Positions 1-7,305 of a stretch of DNA of 64,000 bases are shown one piece after another. This DNA is from JBAZHE01 sp041652555. GTDB taxonomy: Bacteria > Patescibacteriota > Patescibacteriia > Patescibacteriales > WJLG01. The notes under the pieces were generated by a model, which was not told where the DNA came from, did not search any database, and saw only the letters and a list, made by a program, of their open reading frames with translations. Location: assembly GCA_041652555.1 (NCBI GenBank), contig JBAZHE010000003.1, positions 1 through 64,000 of the forward strand, given 5' to 3'. The translations under genes were made by a program, and so were the position numbers. Position 1 is the stretch's first letter. Each line of letters begins with the position of its first letter.

Positions 1-87
1 TCAACTGGATAACAGAATCGTTGTAAAAATCTTTTGACATATTAATGTTTCTATTAGTTGGTATTTACTTATAAATGTTTCGTAGAT

Positions 88-114
88 ATGTTTATATTGA
101 TAGGACGCGTTGTT
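88..114 (+). promoter_or_regulatory. Promoter with TATA box and ACGCGT palindrome
   Basis: A TATA-like tttatattga at 91-100 is followed by the palindrome ACGCGT at 105-110, only five bases before the first ATG. The same TATA plus ACGCGT arrangement recurs at eight other intergenic sites in this window, so it is probably an operator that overlaps the transcription factor footprint. TSS position is inferred, not seen. Confidence 0.6.
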
Positions 115-249
115 ATGAGTATGTTAAACGAAGCGAGAACTGGCGAAATGCCAACCTACTACCCACACCTCAATGTGGAAATCAAAGAGGAACATGTGCC
201 GCGCGATGATTATTATGAAGAGAGAATTTCTTTGAGGAGGGAGAAGTGA
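115..249 (+). CDS. Hypothetical protein, 44 aa
   Basis: First gene of a tightly packed plus-strand operon that runs to about 4.3 kb. It is charged and hydrophilic, with no recognisable domain and no membrane segment. Two ATGs (115 and 121) are possible; the TATA box at 91-100 would place transcription start close to 121, so a leaderless start at 121 is also plausible. The next gene starts two bases after the stop codon. Confidence 0.55.
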   Translation: MSMLNEARTGEMPTYYPHLNVEIKEEHVPRDDYYEERISLRREK

Positions 250-250
250 G

Positions 251-439
251 ATGACAGAGAGAATTTGTAAAGAATGTTTATCCGGTGATTGGGAAGAAAT
301 TACTAGTAATTTTGTTCATGACCAACCCAAAATAACATTATTTCAATGTAAAAAATGTAAACGCATTGTAGCATTTGAACCCTACAGTGATGTATATGAA
401 CATAAAAACTTCACGGTTCTTGAAACTGTAAGGATTTGA
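251..439 (+). CDS. Small zinc-ribbon-like protein, 62 aa
   Basis: Contains CKEC near the N-terminus and CKKC near residue 35, the spacing of a two-knuckle zinc ribbon, so metal binding is likely. No enzymatic domain is visible. A strong GGAGGG precedes the start, with the stop of the upstream gene inside the same stretch. It is one of many small Cys-pair proteins on this element. Function unknown. Confidence 0.65.
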   Translation: MTERICKECLSGDWEEITSNFVHDQPKITLFQCKKCKRIVAFEPYSDVYEHKNFTVLETVRI

Positions 440-451
440 TGGTGACAACAA

Positions 452-580
452 ATGACCATAAAACAACTTCCACAATGGATTATTGACATGATTGCGGATG
501 CCGGTGACACCGCACACGAAACGCTCGTTGAACAGATGAAAACAAATCCCGATGCGATTGAAGCGCTGTATGGTGAATGA
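452..580 (+). CDS. Hypothetical protein, 42 aa
   Basis: Short acidic, probably helical protein in the operon (MTIKQLPQWI...). It fills the gap between 439 and 582 in frame, ends one base before the next ATG, and has codon use like its neighbours. No domain recognised. Confidence 0.5.
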   Translation: MTIKQLPQWIIDMIADAGDTAHETLVEQMKTNPDAIEALYGE

Positions 581-581
581 G

Positions 582-755
582 ATGAAACACATTATAATGG
601 AATCTGTAGAATTCACAAGTTACGGTGGAACCAATCTTAAAGATGCTATCAATGAAGCATTTGATTGGTTTTATGCTTCGGAAAATATTCAAACGAAAAT
701 TGCCACACTTCGGCACCTTAATGGTGTGAAGGTGACATTTGAGAGGGAGGGATGA
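582..755 (+). CDS. Hypothetical protein, 57 aa
   Basis: I place the start at the ATG one base after the previous stop rather than at the upstream in-frame codon at 552, because 552 lies inside the preceding gene. The sequence suggests a small alpha/beta fold without cysteines or membrane segments. The C-terminal coding GAGAGGGAGGG doubles as the ribosome binding site for the next gene. Function unknown. Confidence 0.55.
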   Translation: MKHIIMESVEFTSYGGTNLKDAINEAFDWFYASENIQTKIATLRHLNGVKVTFEREG

Positions 756-756
756 G

Positions 757-924
757 ATGACCGAACAACAGAGATCTCCCTATCCAAGAGCGTCCACATT
801 TAAATTACTACCCAACAGCGAATGGGAGCCGTTTCAAAAAATTATTGATGCACAAACCCAAAAGAAATCTTTAAAACAAAGATTTCGAGAAATATTATCG
901 TGTTTATTTCGGGAGGGACCATGA
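757..924 (+). CDS. Hypothetical protein, 55 aa
   Basis: Start chosen at the MTEQQ codon, which follows GAGGGAGGG at a normal distance. Basic C-terminal half, no recognisable domain. It overlaps the next gene by ATGA, consistent with translational coupling in the operon. Confidence 0.55.
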   Translation: MTEQQRSPYPRASTFKLLPNSEWEPFQKIIDAQTQKKSLKQRFREILSCLFREGP

Positions 925-1070
925 CCGAAATCGTTGTAGGAATTGAACAACTTCTTTATTTACTAGAGAAGGAAGGCATTCAATATATAAAGACGGATCC
1001 CGGTATAGTAGATCCAAATTACGGCAATATCATAACCCACAGCACATTTATAACATGGAGGCGTTTATAA
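921..1070 (+). CDS. Hypothetical protein, 49 aa
   Basis: Begins in the ATGA overlap with the previous gene, preceded by GGGAGGG. Ends in TAATG, sharing bases with the following start. The residues suggest a small alpha/beta protein; no motif recognised. Confidence 0.55.
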   Translation: MTEIVVGIEQLLYLLEKEGIQYIKTDPGIVDPNYGNIITHSTFITWRRL

Positions 1071-1219
1071 TGCCAATCATGATCACCGGCTACCGCGCGC
1101 GTTGTTGCGGGACGTGCAAGAATAATATAAGTTCGTGCATTGAAGAAGTAGGATGCAAATTCGAAGAAGGTTTTAAAGACGTTTTCGGGATTTGCATGAG
1201 TTACGAACCGGAGCACTAA
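1070..1219 (+). CDS. Small Cys-rich protein, 49 aa
   Basis: Six cysteines, with a CCGTC pair followed by single cysteines at intervals (roughly C-x2-C-x6-C-x6-C-x11-C), a spacing repeated in several small proteins elsewhere on this element (19256, 20004, 20327, 23777). Probably a metal-binding mini-domain. Shares TAATG with the upstream gene and stops one base before the radical SAM gene, so it is co-expressed with it. Confidence 0.6.
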   Translation: MPIMITGYRARCCGTCKNNISSCIEEVGCKFEEGFKDVFGICMSYEPEH

Positions 1220-1220
1220 A

Positions 1221-2243
1221 ATGCAAATAATTGACACGCCTAAAATGAAAACCGCAATTTCCCCTAATTACAACTTCGTATTTAACAAAATCAACGGCAC
1301 ATTCCAACGATGGGGATCAACACTTGATGATGACCCAGAATATGCACCATCCCCTGAAATCGCAGATATTGAAATTTCCACAATCTGCAATCATGGATGT
1401 AAATTCTGTTACAAGTCAAACACTCACGACGGAAAATATATGAATCTCGATACTTTCAAAAAGGTTTTTGATAAACTCCCGAAAACTATCACGCAAATAG
1501 CTTTTGGGATCGGAGACATCGATGGTAATCCCGATCTCTACAAAATCATGCAATACACTCGCGCCAATGGTGTTATTCCAAATATCACAATTAACGGAGC
1601 GCGCATGACACCACACGATTATGATAAATTATCCGAATTATGTGGAGCAGTTGCTGTCTCGCTCTATGATTATAACTCCTGTCGCACTGCAATTTCCGAA
1701 CTTGGTAAGCGGGGCCTTCACCAAGTCAATATTCACTGCCTCCTTTCAGAAGAAACATTTGATAAGTGCATGGATATAGCACAGAAGGCTCACAATGACC
1801 CAACACTCAAAAAATATCTTAATGCAGTAGTATTTCTGTGGTTGAAGCCAAAGGGCAACAGAAATACATTACACTCGGTTTCTGAAGCACATTATAACGA
1901 ACTCATAAACTACCTGAAAACAAATAATGTAAGGCTTGGGTTTGACTCATGTTCAGCCCCAAAGGTAATGAATGTGATGTCAGAATGCGCAGAATATATT
2001 GAACCGTGTGAATCGACATTATTTAGCATGTACATTAACGTTGATGGTAAAGCATTCCCATGTTCATTTAGTGAAAACGAATGCGGATACACCGGAATCG
2101 ATATGCTTAATATCAATGACTTTACTACTGATGTGTGGAATAACGAACAGTATAACCGTTTTAGAAAATCGGTTATTGGAAACAAAGATAAAAATGGATG
2201 CAGGAATTGCCCGCTATTCGATCTCAAATTTGGAGGCTGTTAA
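1221..2243 (+). CDS. Radical SAM enzyme with SPASM-like C-terminus
   Basis: 340 aa. The CNHGCKFCY motif near residue 57 is the CxxxCxxC site that holds the SAM-binding [4Fe-4S] cluster. The C-terminal part carries further cysteines (CAEYIEPCES, DGKAFPCS, NECG, then CRNCP and a final GGC), the pattern of a SPASM/twitch auxiliary cluster domain typical of peptide-modifying radical SAM enzymes. It lies three bases upstream of five consecutive genes whose products share one N-terminal peptide. That context suggests, but does not prove, that it modifies those proteins. A sugar or tRNA substrate cannot be excluded. Confidence 0.85.
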   Translation: MQIIDTPKMKTAISPNYNFVFNKINGTFQRWGSTLDDDPEYAPSPEIADIEISTICNHGCKFCYKSNTHDGKYMNLDTFKKVFDKLPKTITQIAFGIGDIDGNPDLYKIMQYTRANGVIPNITINGARMTPHDYDKLSELCGAVAVSLYDYNSCRTAISELGKRGLHQVNIHCLLSEETFDKCMDIAQKAHNDPTLKKYLNAVVFLWLKPKGNRNTLHSVSEAHYNELINYLKTNNVRLGFDSCSAPKVMNVMSECAEYIEPCESTLFSMYINVDGKAFPCSFSENECGYTGIDMLNINDFTTDVWNNEQYNRFRKSVIGNKDKNGCRNCPLFDLKFGGC

Positions 2244-2245
2244 GT

Positions 2246-2833
2246 ATGAAAACCAGAACCGGCTTTGTATCAAACTCAAGTAGTAGTTCATTCATCGTAG
2301 GAATTGACAAAGACTGTAAAACATTTGAAGATTGGTGTGAAAATGGCCTATTTAACTGGAAAACAGAATTGATAGAAGGAGATGGTACATCAATTAACCT
2401 TGATAATATTGAAGATAAATATTCCGAATGTTTAAAAACATACCGCGAATGTCTCAAACGTATTTGGGATGATGCACATTTAAAGAAACCATGTGAATTG
2501 AACAAAGTAGAAAAATATCTGACATCTCATACCAAAGATGGGACGCAACCCGATACTTCAATGTTCACATATACCTTCGTTGATACATTCTGTGAACCAC
2601 ACAATCATGGAAATAACTTCGGAGATGCCGAACGCGAAAAAATTATAAAGAAAATGGAGACCGCTGGTAGAACATGGAACACTTTAATAGTACAATCACT
2701 TGTTCGTGAAATGGCAGATCAATATGATCTTTATATGATTTCATATTCCGATAACGACGGAGAATTTATGAACCAAATGGAACACGGGGATCATTGGAAG
2801 ATGATTCCATGTATTATAATTTCAAATCATTGA
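2246..2833 (+). CDS. GFVSNSSSSSF-leader protein 1, 195 aa
   Basis: Begins MKTRTGFVSNSSSSSF, the first of five adjacent genes with this N-terminus. The body (about 180 aa) is acidic, with scattered Cys and His, and is unlike the other four bodies. An upstream in-frame ATG at 2198 is rejected because it lies inside the radical SAM gene and because all five copies align only from the MK start. The body resembles nothing I recognise. Likely a substrate or partner of the upstream radical SAM enzyme, by inference from position only. Confidence 0.8.
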   Translation: MKTRTGFVSNSSSSSFIVGIDKDCKTFEDWCENGLFNWKTELIEGDGTSINLDNIEDKYSECLKTYRECLKRIWDDAHLKKPCELNKVEKYLTSHTKDGTQPDTSMFTYTFVDTFCEPHNHGNNFGDAEREKIIKKMETAGRTWNTLIVQSLVREMADQYDLYMISYSDNDGEFMNQMEHGDHWKMIPCIIISNH

Positions 2834-2843
2834 GGTGGTTAAA

Positions 2844-3089
2844 ATGAAAACAAGAAACGGATTTGTAAGTAATTCAAGTAGTAGTTCATTCATTATATGC
2901 AAAAATCTTTTGACTGAATGGCAAATTGAAGCTATAAAAAATCACACACCTTCAGACGAATACAGCAGATGGTATATAAGTGAAGATGATATCTATATAT
3001 ACGGATCTACCAGTATGGATAATTTCAACATGTATGATTTTTTATGTAAAATTGGGGTTAATCAAAATATTATAAAATGGGGGGATTAA
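2844..3089 (+). CDS. GFVSNSSSSSF-leader protein 2, 81 aa
   Basis: Starts MKTRNGFVSNSSSSSF after GAGGTGG at ribosome-binding distance. Body rich in Tyr, Asp and Ile (a DDIYIYG stretch) with one Cys near the leader and one near the C-terminus. Only the first 17 residues match its neighbours. Stop codon abuts the next ATG. Function unknown. Confidence 0.78.
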   Translation: MKTRNGFVSNSSSSSFIICKNLLTEWQIEAIKNHTPSDEYSRWYISEDDIYIYGSTSMDNFNMYDFLCKIGVNQNIIKWGD

Positions 3090-3323
3090 ATGAAAACACG
3101 ACTTGGATTTGTAAGTAACAGTTCGTCAACATCATTTTATTGCCCAATATGTAACAGAGAATTTTCGGGGTGGGATTGGGATGAAGACCCCGTTTGCCCA
3201 AATTGCGGAATTCACATTCGTAAAATAACACAATCTTTGAATGAATACATTTGTGAAAAATATAATCTTAATTTAGAAGAAGAGATTAACAACTATAAGG
3301 AGAAATGCAAATATGAAAATTAG
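3090..3323 (+). CDS. GFVSNSSSTSF-leader zinc-ribbon protein 3, 77 aa
   Basis: Leader MKTRLGFVSNSSSTSF is followed directly by YCPICNREF...DPVCPNCG, a four-Cys zinc ribbon, then a helical C-terminus. It shows that the shared N-terminus is attached to entirely different bodies. Ribosome binding site GGGGG overlaps the end of the previous gene; its own last codons overlap the following start. Confidence 0.78.
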   Translation: MKTRLGFVSNSSSTSFYCPICNREFSGWDWDEDPVCPNCGIHIRKITQSLNEYICEKYNLNLEEEINNYKEKCKYEN

Positions 3324-3651
3324 AATGGGTTTCGTAAGTAACAGTTCATCATCGTCGTTCCTTATTGTGGGAATGATTATTGATGAAATTCCAAAAGAAT
3401 ATGAAGACGATTATGATTGGCTCGAAAGTATGCAGAAAAAACACACTGAACTTACCGATTTCGAAATGCACTATCCCTATGAAGGTGATAGTGGGTGCTA
3501 TATTGGTGTAAGTTACGACAAAATGGGGATGGATGAAACGAAACGCGCATTCTTATCTAGAGTACAAAATGGTTGTAACATCATTTGTAATAATTTTAAA
3601 ATTGATCCTATCATGGTTGAAACGCTTGAAGCTGCATGGAGGGATGACTAA
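3313..3651 (+). CDS. GFVSNSSSSSF-leader protein 4, 112 aa
   Basis: Leader MKIRMGFVSNSSSSSF, followed by a hydrophobic LIVGMII and an acidic, aromatic body with several Cys. Starts within the end of gene 3 after AAGGAG. Body not recognised. Shares its final base with the next ATG (TAATG). Confidence 0.78.
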   Translation: MKIRMGFVSNSSSSSFLIVGMIIDEIPKEYEDDYDWLESMQKKHTELTDFEMHYPYEGDSGCYIGVSYDKMGMDETKRAFLSRVQNGCNIICNNFKIDPIMVETLEAAWRDD

Positions 3652-3887
3652 TGAAAATCAGATTGGGATTTGTTTCTAATTCAAGTTCTTCATCTTTTTG
3701 TGTAGATAAAGACAAAATACCCGATGAAGAATTTTTCAGAACAATGATTGAACAACACAACAATAGTGAAGATGAAGGACATATTGTTGAAGGAATATAT
3801 CATTGGTTTGGAAGGATAGATCAAAGTGATAAAGCAATTAGGAAATATTTAAATTCACATAAAATATTTTATGAGGATGTATCATAA
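3651..3887 (+). CDS. GFVSNSSSSSF-leader protein 5, 78 aa
   Basis: Leader MKIRLGFVSNSSSSSF with a short acidic body (DKDKIPDEEFF...). Last of the five tagged genes; translationally coupled to both neighbours through TAATG junctions. No domain recognised. Confidence 0.78.
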   Translation: MKIRLGFVSNSSSSSFCVDKDKIPDEEFFRTMIEQHNNSEDEGHIVEGIYHWFGRIDQSDKAIRKYLNSHKIFYEDVS

Positions 3888-4105
3888 TGCCCACCTACTT
3901 CACCCTACCCGAAGCTAAAACAAAAATCAATCACCACGTCAAAGCACTAGCCCCATTCGATAATATTAATATCGGTGACTATGGCATCATTACTTCATAC
4001 TACAAAATAGGTGGTCTCTATGGATTGAATGTCAAATGGGATCACATTAATATCGTGGATGGGTTTTCAAAGAGTTATTATGAGAGGTTTTTGGAGGAGG
4101 TTTGA
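3887..4105 (+). CDS. Hypothetical protein, 72 aa
   Basis: Lacks the GFVSNS leader. Predicted beta-rich small domain (GDYGIITSYYKIGGLYGLNVKWDHI), which could be an SH3-like barrel, but I do not recognise a family. Coupled to the upstream gene by TAATG. Confidence 0.6.
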   Translation: MPTYFTLPEAKTKINHHVKALAPFDNINIGDYGIITSYYKIGGLYGLNVKWDHINIVDGFSKSYYERFLEEV

Positions 4106-4304
4106 AATACCACGCCTTTTCAAGAAAGAAATAACGAGATGTGCGCATTGCCCCAATTGCGCTAGTTATGCGGCAGATCGGTTTTATTGTAAAATGCACA
4201 CGAAAAAATATGCTAATATACGTAATAACGAAGATTATCATCTTATACCCGATATTCGTGGTGAGATACCGGGATGGTGTGAGTTGGAAAAATTAAGAAA
4301 ATGA
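4080..4304 (+). CDS. Small Cys/His-rich protein, 74 aa
   Basis: CAHCPNCASYAADRFYC-x-MH and a C-terminal WCELEK suggest a small zinc-binding fold of the type repeated on this element. The most plausible start is the ATG at 4080, inside the end of the previous gene; an upstream ATG at 4029 would overlap it much more. Last gene of the first operon. Confidence 0.6.
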   Translation: MRGFWRRFEIPRLFKKEITRCAHCPNCASYAADRFYCKMHTKKYANIRNNEDYHLIPDIRGEIPGWCELEKLRK

Positions 4305-4309
4305 AAGAG

Positions 4310-4343
4310 TAATTTATTTATACTTCCACAACCAATACATTTT
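4310..4343 (+). promoter_or_regulatory. TATA promoter for a leaderless gene
   Basis: aatttatttatac at about 4311-4323 is centred about 26 bp before the ATG at 4344, so the transcript would start at or next to the start codon. No ACGCGT is present here. Confidence 0.5.
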
Positions 4344-4637
4344 ATGCAAATCTTAACACCCGATGTATCGCCGGAAGATTTCGACCGGTTCAAAGGACTG
4401 CTTTTTGAACACCTGCATGTGCGCGACGCGCGGCTTAATAACGAACCTACGTTTATCAATGATTGTGATTCCACACTTCGGCTCACGCGGAATATCCTCA
4501 AAGCACACTTTCCAGAATACGACACGGCGGGAACGATTTCATATTTCGAGAAGATGATGTGGGGTTGTGATTGTCAGGTTTTTTATGAGTCGCCGGATAT
4601 TTGTGATGAATGTAGGGAGAGGATGGAGAAGGATTGA
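4344..4637 (+). CDS. Hypothetical protein, 97 aa
   Basis: Acidic helical protein ending in a Cys cluster (WGCDCQVFYESPDICDECRERM), which may bind a metal. Monocistronic with its own TATA box. The sequence contains a GCGC-rich patch. Function unknown. Confidence 0.6.
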   Translation: MQILTPDVSPEDFDRFKGLLFEHLHVRDARLNNEPTFINDCDSTLRLTRNILKAHFPEYDTAGTISYFEKMMWGCDCQVFYESPDICDECRERMEKD

Positions 4638-4689
4638 TTTATTTCCTCTTTCTACACGTTTGATTACAATACCTTTTAATTGACTACCA

Positions 4690-4728
4690 ATACTTTTATA
4701 TACTATTAGAGCATAATGTATTATATCG
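4690..4728 (+). promoter_or_regulatory. TATA promoter of the ibrA-like operon
   Basis: acttttatatact at 4692-4704 is a near-ideal archaeal TATA box about 30 bp upstream of the ATG at 4729. It drives the IbrA/IbrB-like pair and possibly the downstream HNH genes. Confidence 0.55.
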
Positions 4729-5934
4729 ATGCCTTCTTGGAAACACCCTCTTGGAATTAATGTTCTTGAAGCAGCGCAACAAAGAATTTCTTGGACATTT
4801 GATACCTTTCCAAAGATTTGTGTAAGTTTTTCCGGGGGGAAAGATTCTACTGTAATGTTACATCTTGTAGCAACAGAAGCAAAAAAACGTAATCGTAAGT
4901 TCGCCGTTCTTTTTGTAGATTGGGAGGCGCAATATAAATACACAATAGATCACGTATCAGAAATGTTCACTCTTTACGAAGATCTCATAATCCCTTTCTG
5001 GATCTCACTCCCTTTAAAAACCGTTAATGCTGTTTCCCAATTTGAACCGGAGTGGATTTCGTGGGAGCCAGATAAGGAAAGTTTGTGGGTGAGACAACCA
5101 CCATCTATTGCTATAACTGACCCTGCGATGCTACCATTCTATTCTTACGCCATGACATTCGAAGAGTTTGTTCCATCATTCCTTCAATGGTATTCTAATG
5201 GGACTCCGACTGCTTCATTCGTAGGTATTCGTACGCGCGAATCATTAAACAGATGGAGAACAATAGGAGCAGGAAAGAAACATTCTTACGATAATAAATG
5301 CTATACCACAGTCGATAAAAGTGTTTGTAACATATTCCCAATCTACGATTGGACTGTAGATGATATATGGACATTCCACGGCAGAACAAATCTTCCGTAT
5401 AATAAACTCTATGATCAAATGGCGCGTGCTGGTGTGCCTCTCCATAAGATGCGAATATGCGAACCATATGGCCCGGAACAGCGACAAGGATTGTGGTTAT
5501 TTCATGCAATTGAACCAGATACTTGGGGGAAAGTTGTCGCGCGCGTGAATGGAGCAAATATGGGATCCATTTATGCAAATGAAAAAGGTAATGTATTAGG
5601 AATCAATCAAATTGTTTTACCGACGGAGCATACTTGGAAATCATTCGCTACACACCTTCTTGATTCAATGCCCACAAAAACATCGGAACATTATAAAAAC
5701 AAAATCGCTGTTTACTTGAAGTGGTATCAAGATAAAGGTATTACAATACCTGATACACAACCCAAAGATTGTGGAAGTTCTGATAATCATCCATCGTGGA
5801 AACGAATATGTAAGACCATTCTCCGGAATGATTTTTGGTGCAGAACACTTTCTTTCGCACCAACAAAAACATCAGCATATGAAAAATATTTAAAATTAAT
5901 GAAAATAAGGAGAGAAAAATGGGATCTGATTTAA
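4729..5934 (+). CDS. IbrA-like PP-loop (PAPS reductase family/DUF3440) protein
   Basis: 401 aa. SFSGGKDSTVML near residue 35 is the PP-loop of the adenine nucleotide alpha hydrolase superfamily; VDWEAQYKYT follows as in PAPS-reductase-like enzymes. The C-terminal part (KMRICEPYGPEQRQGLW) matches the DUF3440/IbrA type. Family members adenylate a substrate, usually before sulfur transfer; the substrate of IbrA proteins is unclear. The stop overlaps the start of the ParB-fold gene, reproducing the IbrA-IbrB gene pair known from prophages and other mobile elements. A DndC-type role in DNA phosphorothioation is less likely because no other dnd gene is present. Confidence 0.82.
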   Translation: MPSWKHPLGINVLEAAQQRISWTFDTFPKICVSFSGGKDSTVMLHLVATEAKKRNRKFAVLFVDWEAQYKYTIDHVSEMFTLYEDLIIPFWISLPLKTVNAVSQFEPEWISWEPDKESLWVRQPPSIAITDPAMLPFYSYAMTFEEFVPSFLQWYSNGTPTASFVGIRTRESLNRWRTIGAGKKHSYDNKCYTTVDKSVCNIFPIYDWTVDDIWTFHGRTNLPYNKLYDQMARAGVPLHKMRICEPYGPEQRQGLWLFHAIEPDTWGKVVARVNGANMGSIYANEKGNVLGINQIVLPTEHTWKSFATHLLDSMPTKTSEHYKNKIAVYLKWYQDKGITIPDTQPKDCGSSDNHPSWKRICKTILRNDFWCRTLSFAPTKTSAYEKYLKLMKIRREKWDLI

Positions 5935-6560
5935 TCGAAAAAACAAAAGAAATATCAAAAGAACTATCTGAATATTCAGAGTCGGAACAATTGTTTTTAC
6001 TCAATCAAATACGAACAATTCTTCACGAAACAAGTCCAATGAAAAATGAACCGGTTGATCTTGTGTTATGGGTCAAATCTGAAACAGTGGGAAAAAACGA
6101 TTATAACCCAAATACCGTTGCACCCCCGGAGATGAAATTACTTGAAACTTCAATCATAGAAGATGGATATACGCAACCGGTAGTTTCTTGGAAAACGAAC
6201 AATATTTTTGAAGTTGTTGATGGATTCCACAGAACAAGAGTAGGAAAGGAAAGCAAAGATGTCATTACACGTACACATGGATATTTACCCATTGTTAAAG
6301 TCAATCAAGAACGAACTGATCGTAATGATCGTATGGCTTCCACAATCAGGCACAACCGCGCGCGGGGGAAGCATATCGTATCGGGTATGAGCGAAATCGT
6401 ACAAGAACTAGCACATCGCAGATGGAGTAACGAGAAGATTGGTCATGAACTGGGGATGGAACCCGATGAAGTGTTACGGTTAAAACAAGTAATGGGTCTT
6501 GCAGATTTATATAAAGAACGGGAATTTTCAGAAGCGTGGGAAGCGAAAGAACAAATTTAA
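5919..6560 (+). CDS. IbrB-like ParB/sulfiredoxin-fold protein
   Basis: 213 aa. The ParB N-terminal type fold is seen in PPEMKLLETSIIEDGYTQPVVSW, VDGFHRTRVGKE and NRARGKHIVSGMSEIV, followed by an HTH-like segment (KIGHELGMEPDEVLRLKQVMGL). This layout fits IbrB, the partner of IbrA. The start ATG overlaps the last codons of ibrA. A plasmid partition role is unlikely: there is no ParA nearby. It probably acts with the PP-loop enzyme as an ATP-using pair. Confidence 0.8.
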   Translation: MGSDLIEKTKEISKELSEYSESEQLFLLNQIRTILHETSPMKNEPVDLVLWVKSETVGKNDYNPNTVAPPEMKLLETSIIEDGYTQPVVSWKTNNIFEVVDGFHRTRVGKESKDVITRTHGYLPIVKVNQERTDRNDRMASTIRHNRARGKHIVSGMSEIVQELAHRRWSNEKIGHELGMEPDEVLRLKQVMGLADLYKEREFSEAWEAKEQI

Positions 6561-6574
6561 AAAGGAGTATTAAA

Positions 6575-7303
6575 ATGCCACTACAAAAAGGTACGGAAAG
6601 ATACAGATTGTGGAAAGAACACATTGATGAGGCTGCTGATAAAAGGAAAAATATTCCATTATCCCCAGAACATTGTGAAAAAATAAGCGAGTCTAATAAA
6701 GGACGTATAAAATCTAAAGAAGAATGCGAACATATTAGCAAGGGGCTTAAAAACAAACCCAAGACACCGGAACATCGTAAGCATTTAAGTGAGGCCAATA
6801 TGGGAAAAACGTCTCCAAGGAAAGGTGTAAAATTATCTGATGCAACAAAAGAAAAGATTCGAGTGTCGAAACTTGGAATGAAATCATCTTTAGAAACATG
6901 CGAAAAAATAAGTGAATCTTTAATAGGAAATACCAGAACACTTGGTTATGTCCATTCTGATGAAACCAAAATTAAGATGAGAAAATCAGCACATCGTGGA
7001 CCCGACCATCCCAATTATAGAGGGGGGATAACCGCACTTGATAAAGCAATACGAAGACTTCCTGAATATGATACTTGGAAATATGGTGTATTTGAACGAG
7101 ATGATTACACCTGTAGAGAATGTGGGAAACGCGGGGGAGATATGGAAAGTCACCACGATAGAAAAACATTTGCTCAAATTATAAAAGATAATAATATTAG
7201 AACTATCGAAGACGCATTAAATTGTAAAGAACTATGGGACATTGATAACGGAGTTACATTGTGTGTTGATTGCCACGACAAAAGACACACGAAGAAAGAA
7301 TAG
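6575..7303 (+). CDS. Free-standing homing endonuclease, NUMOD3 repeats + HNH (copy 1)
   Basis: 242 aa. Residues 20-140 are a run of NUMOD3-type helices (SPEHCEKISESNKG, TPEHRKHLSEANMG and similar), which read DNA sequence. A GPDHPNYRGG linker leads to a C-terminal HNH nuclease with CRECG...ESHHDR...DIDNGVTLCVDCH. Start at MPLQKG after AAAGGAG. It follows the ibrB-like gene and is the first of three tandem homologues. The family cuts intron- or intein-less alleles; no intron surrounds it here. Confidence 0.85.
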   Translation: MPLQKGTERYRLWKEHIDEAADKRKNIPLSPEHCEKISESNKGRIKSKEECEHISKGLKNKPKTPEHRKHLSEANMGKTSPRKGVKLSDATKEKIRVSKLGMKSSLETCEKISESLIGNTRTLGYVHSDETKIKMRKSAHRGPDHPNYRGGITALDKAIRRLPEYDTWKYGVFERDDYTCRECGKRGGDMESHHDRKTFAQIIKDNNIRTIEDALNCKELWDIDNGVTLCVDCHDKRHTKKE

Positions 7304-7305
7304 AT

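Noticed and set aside
2198..2245. Upstream start for tagged protein 1
   Set aside because: It lies inside the radical SAM gene and breaks the alignment of the five shared N-termini.
5919..6560. ParB-fold protein as a plasmid partition protein
   Set aside because: No ParA gene or parS-like repeats nearby, and it overlaps the IbrA-like gene.
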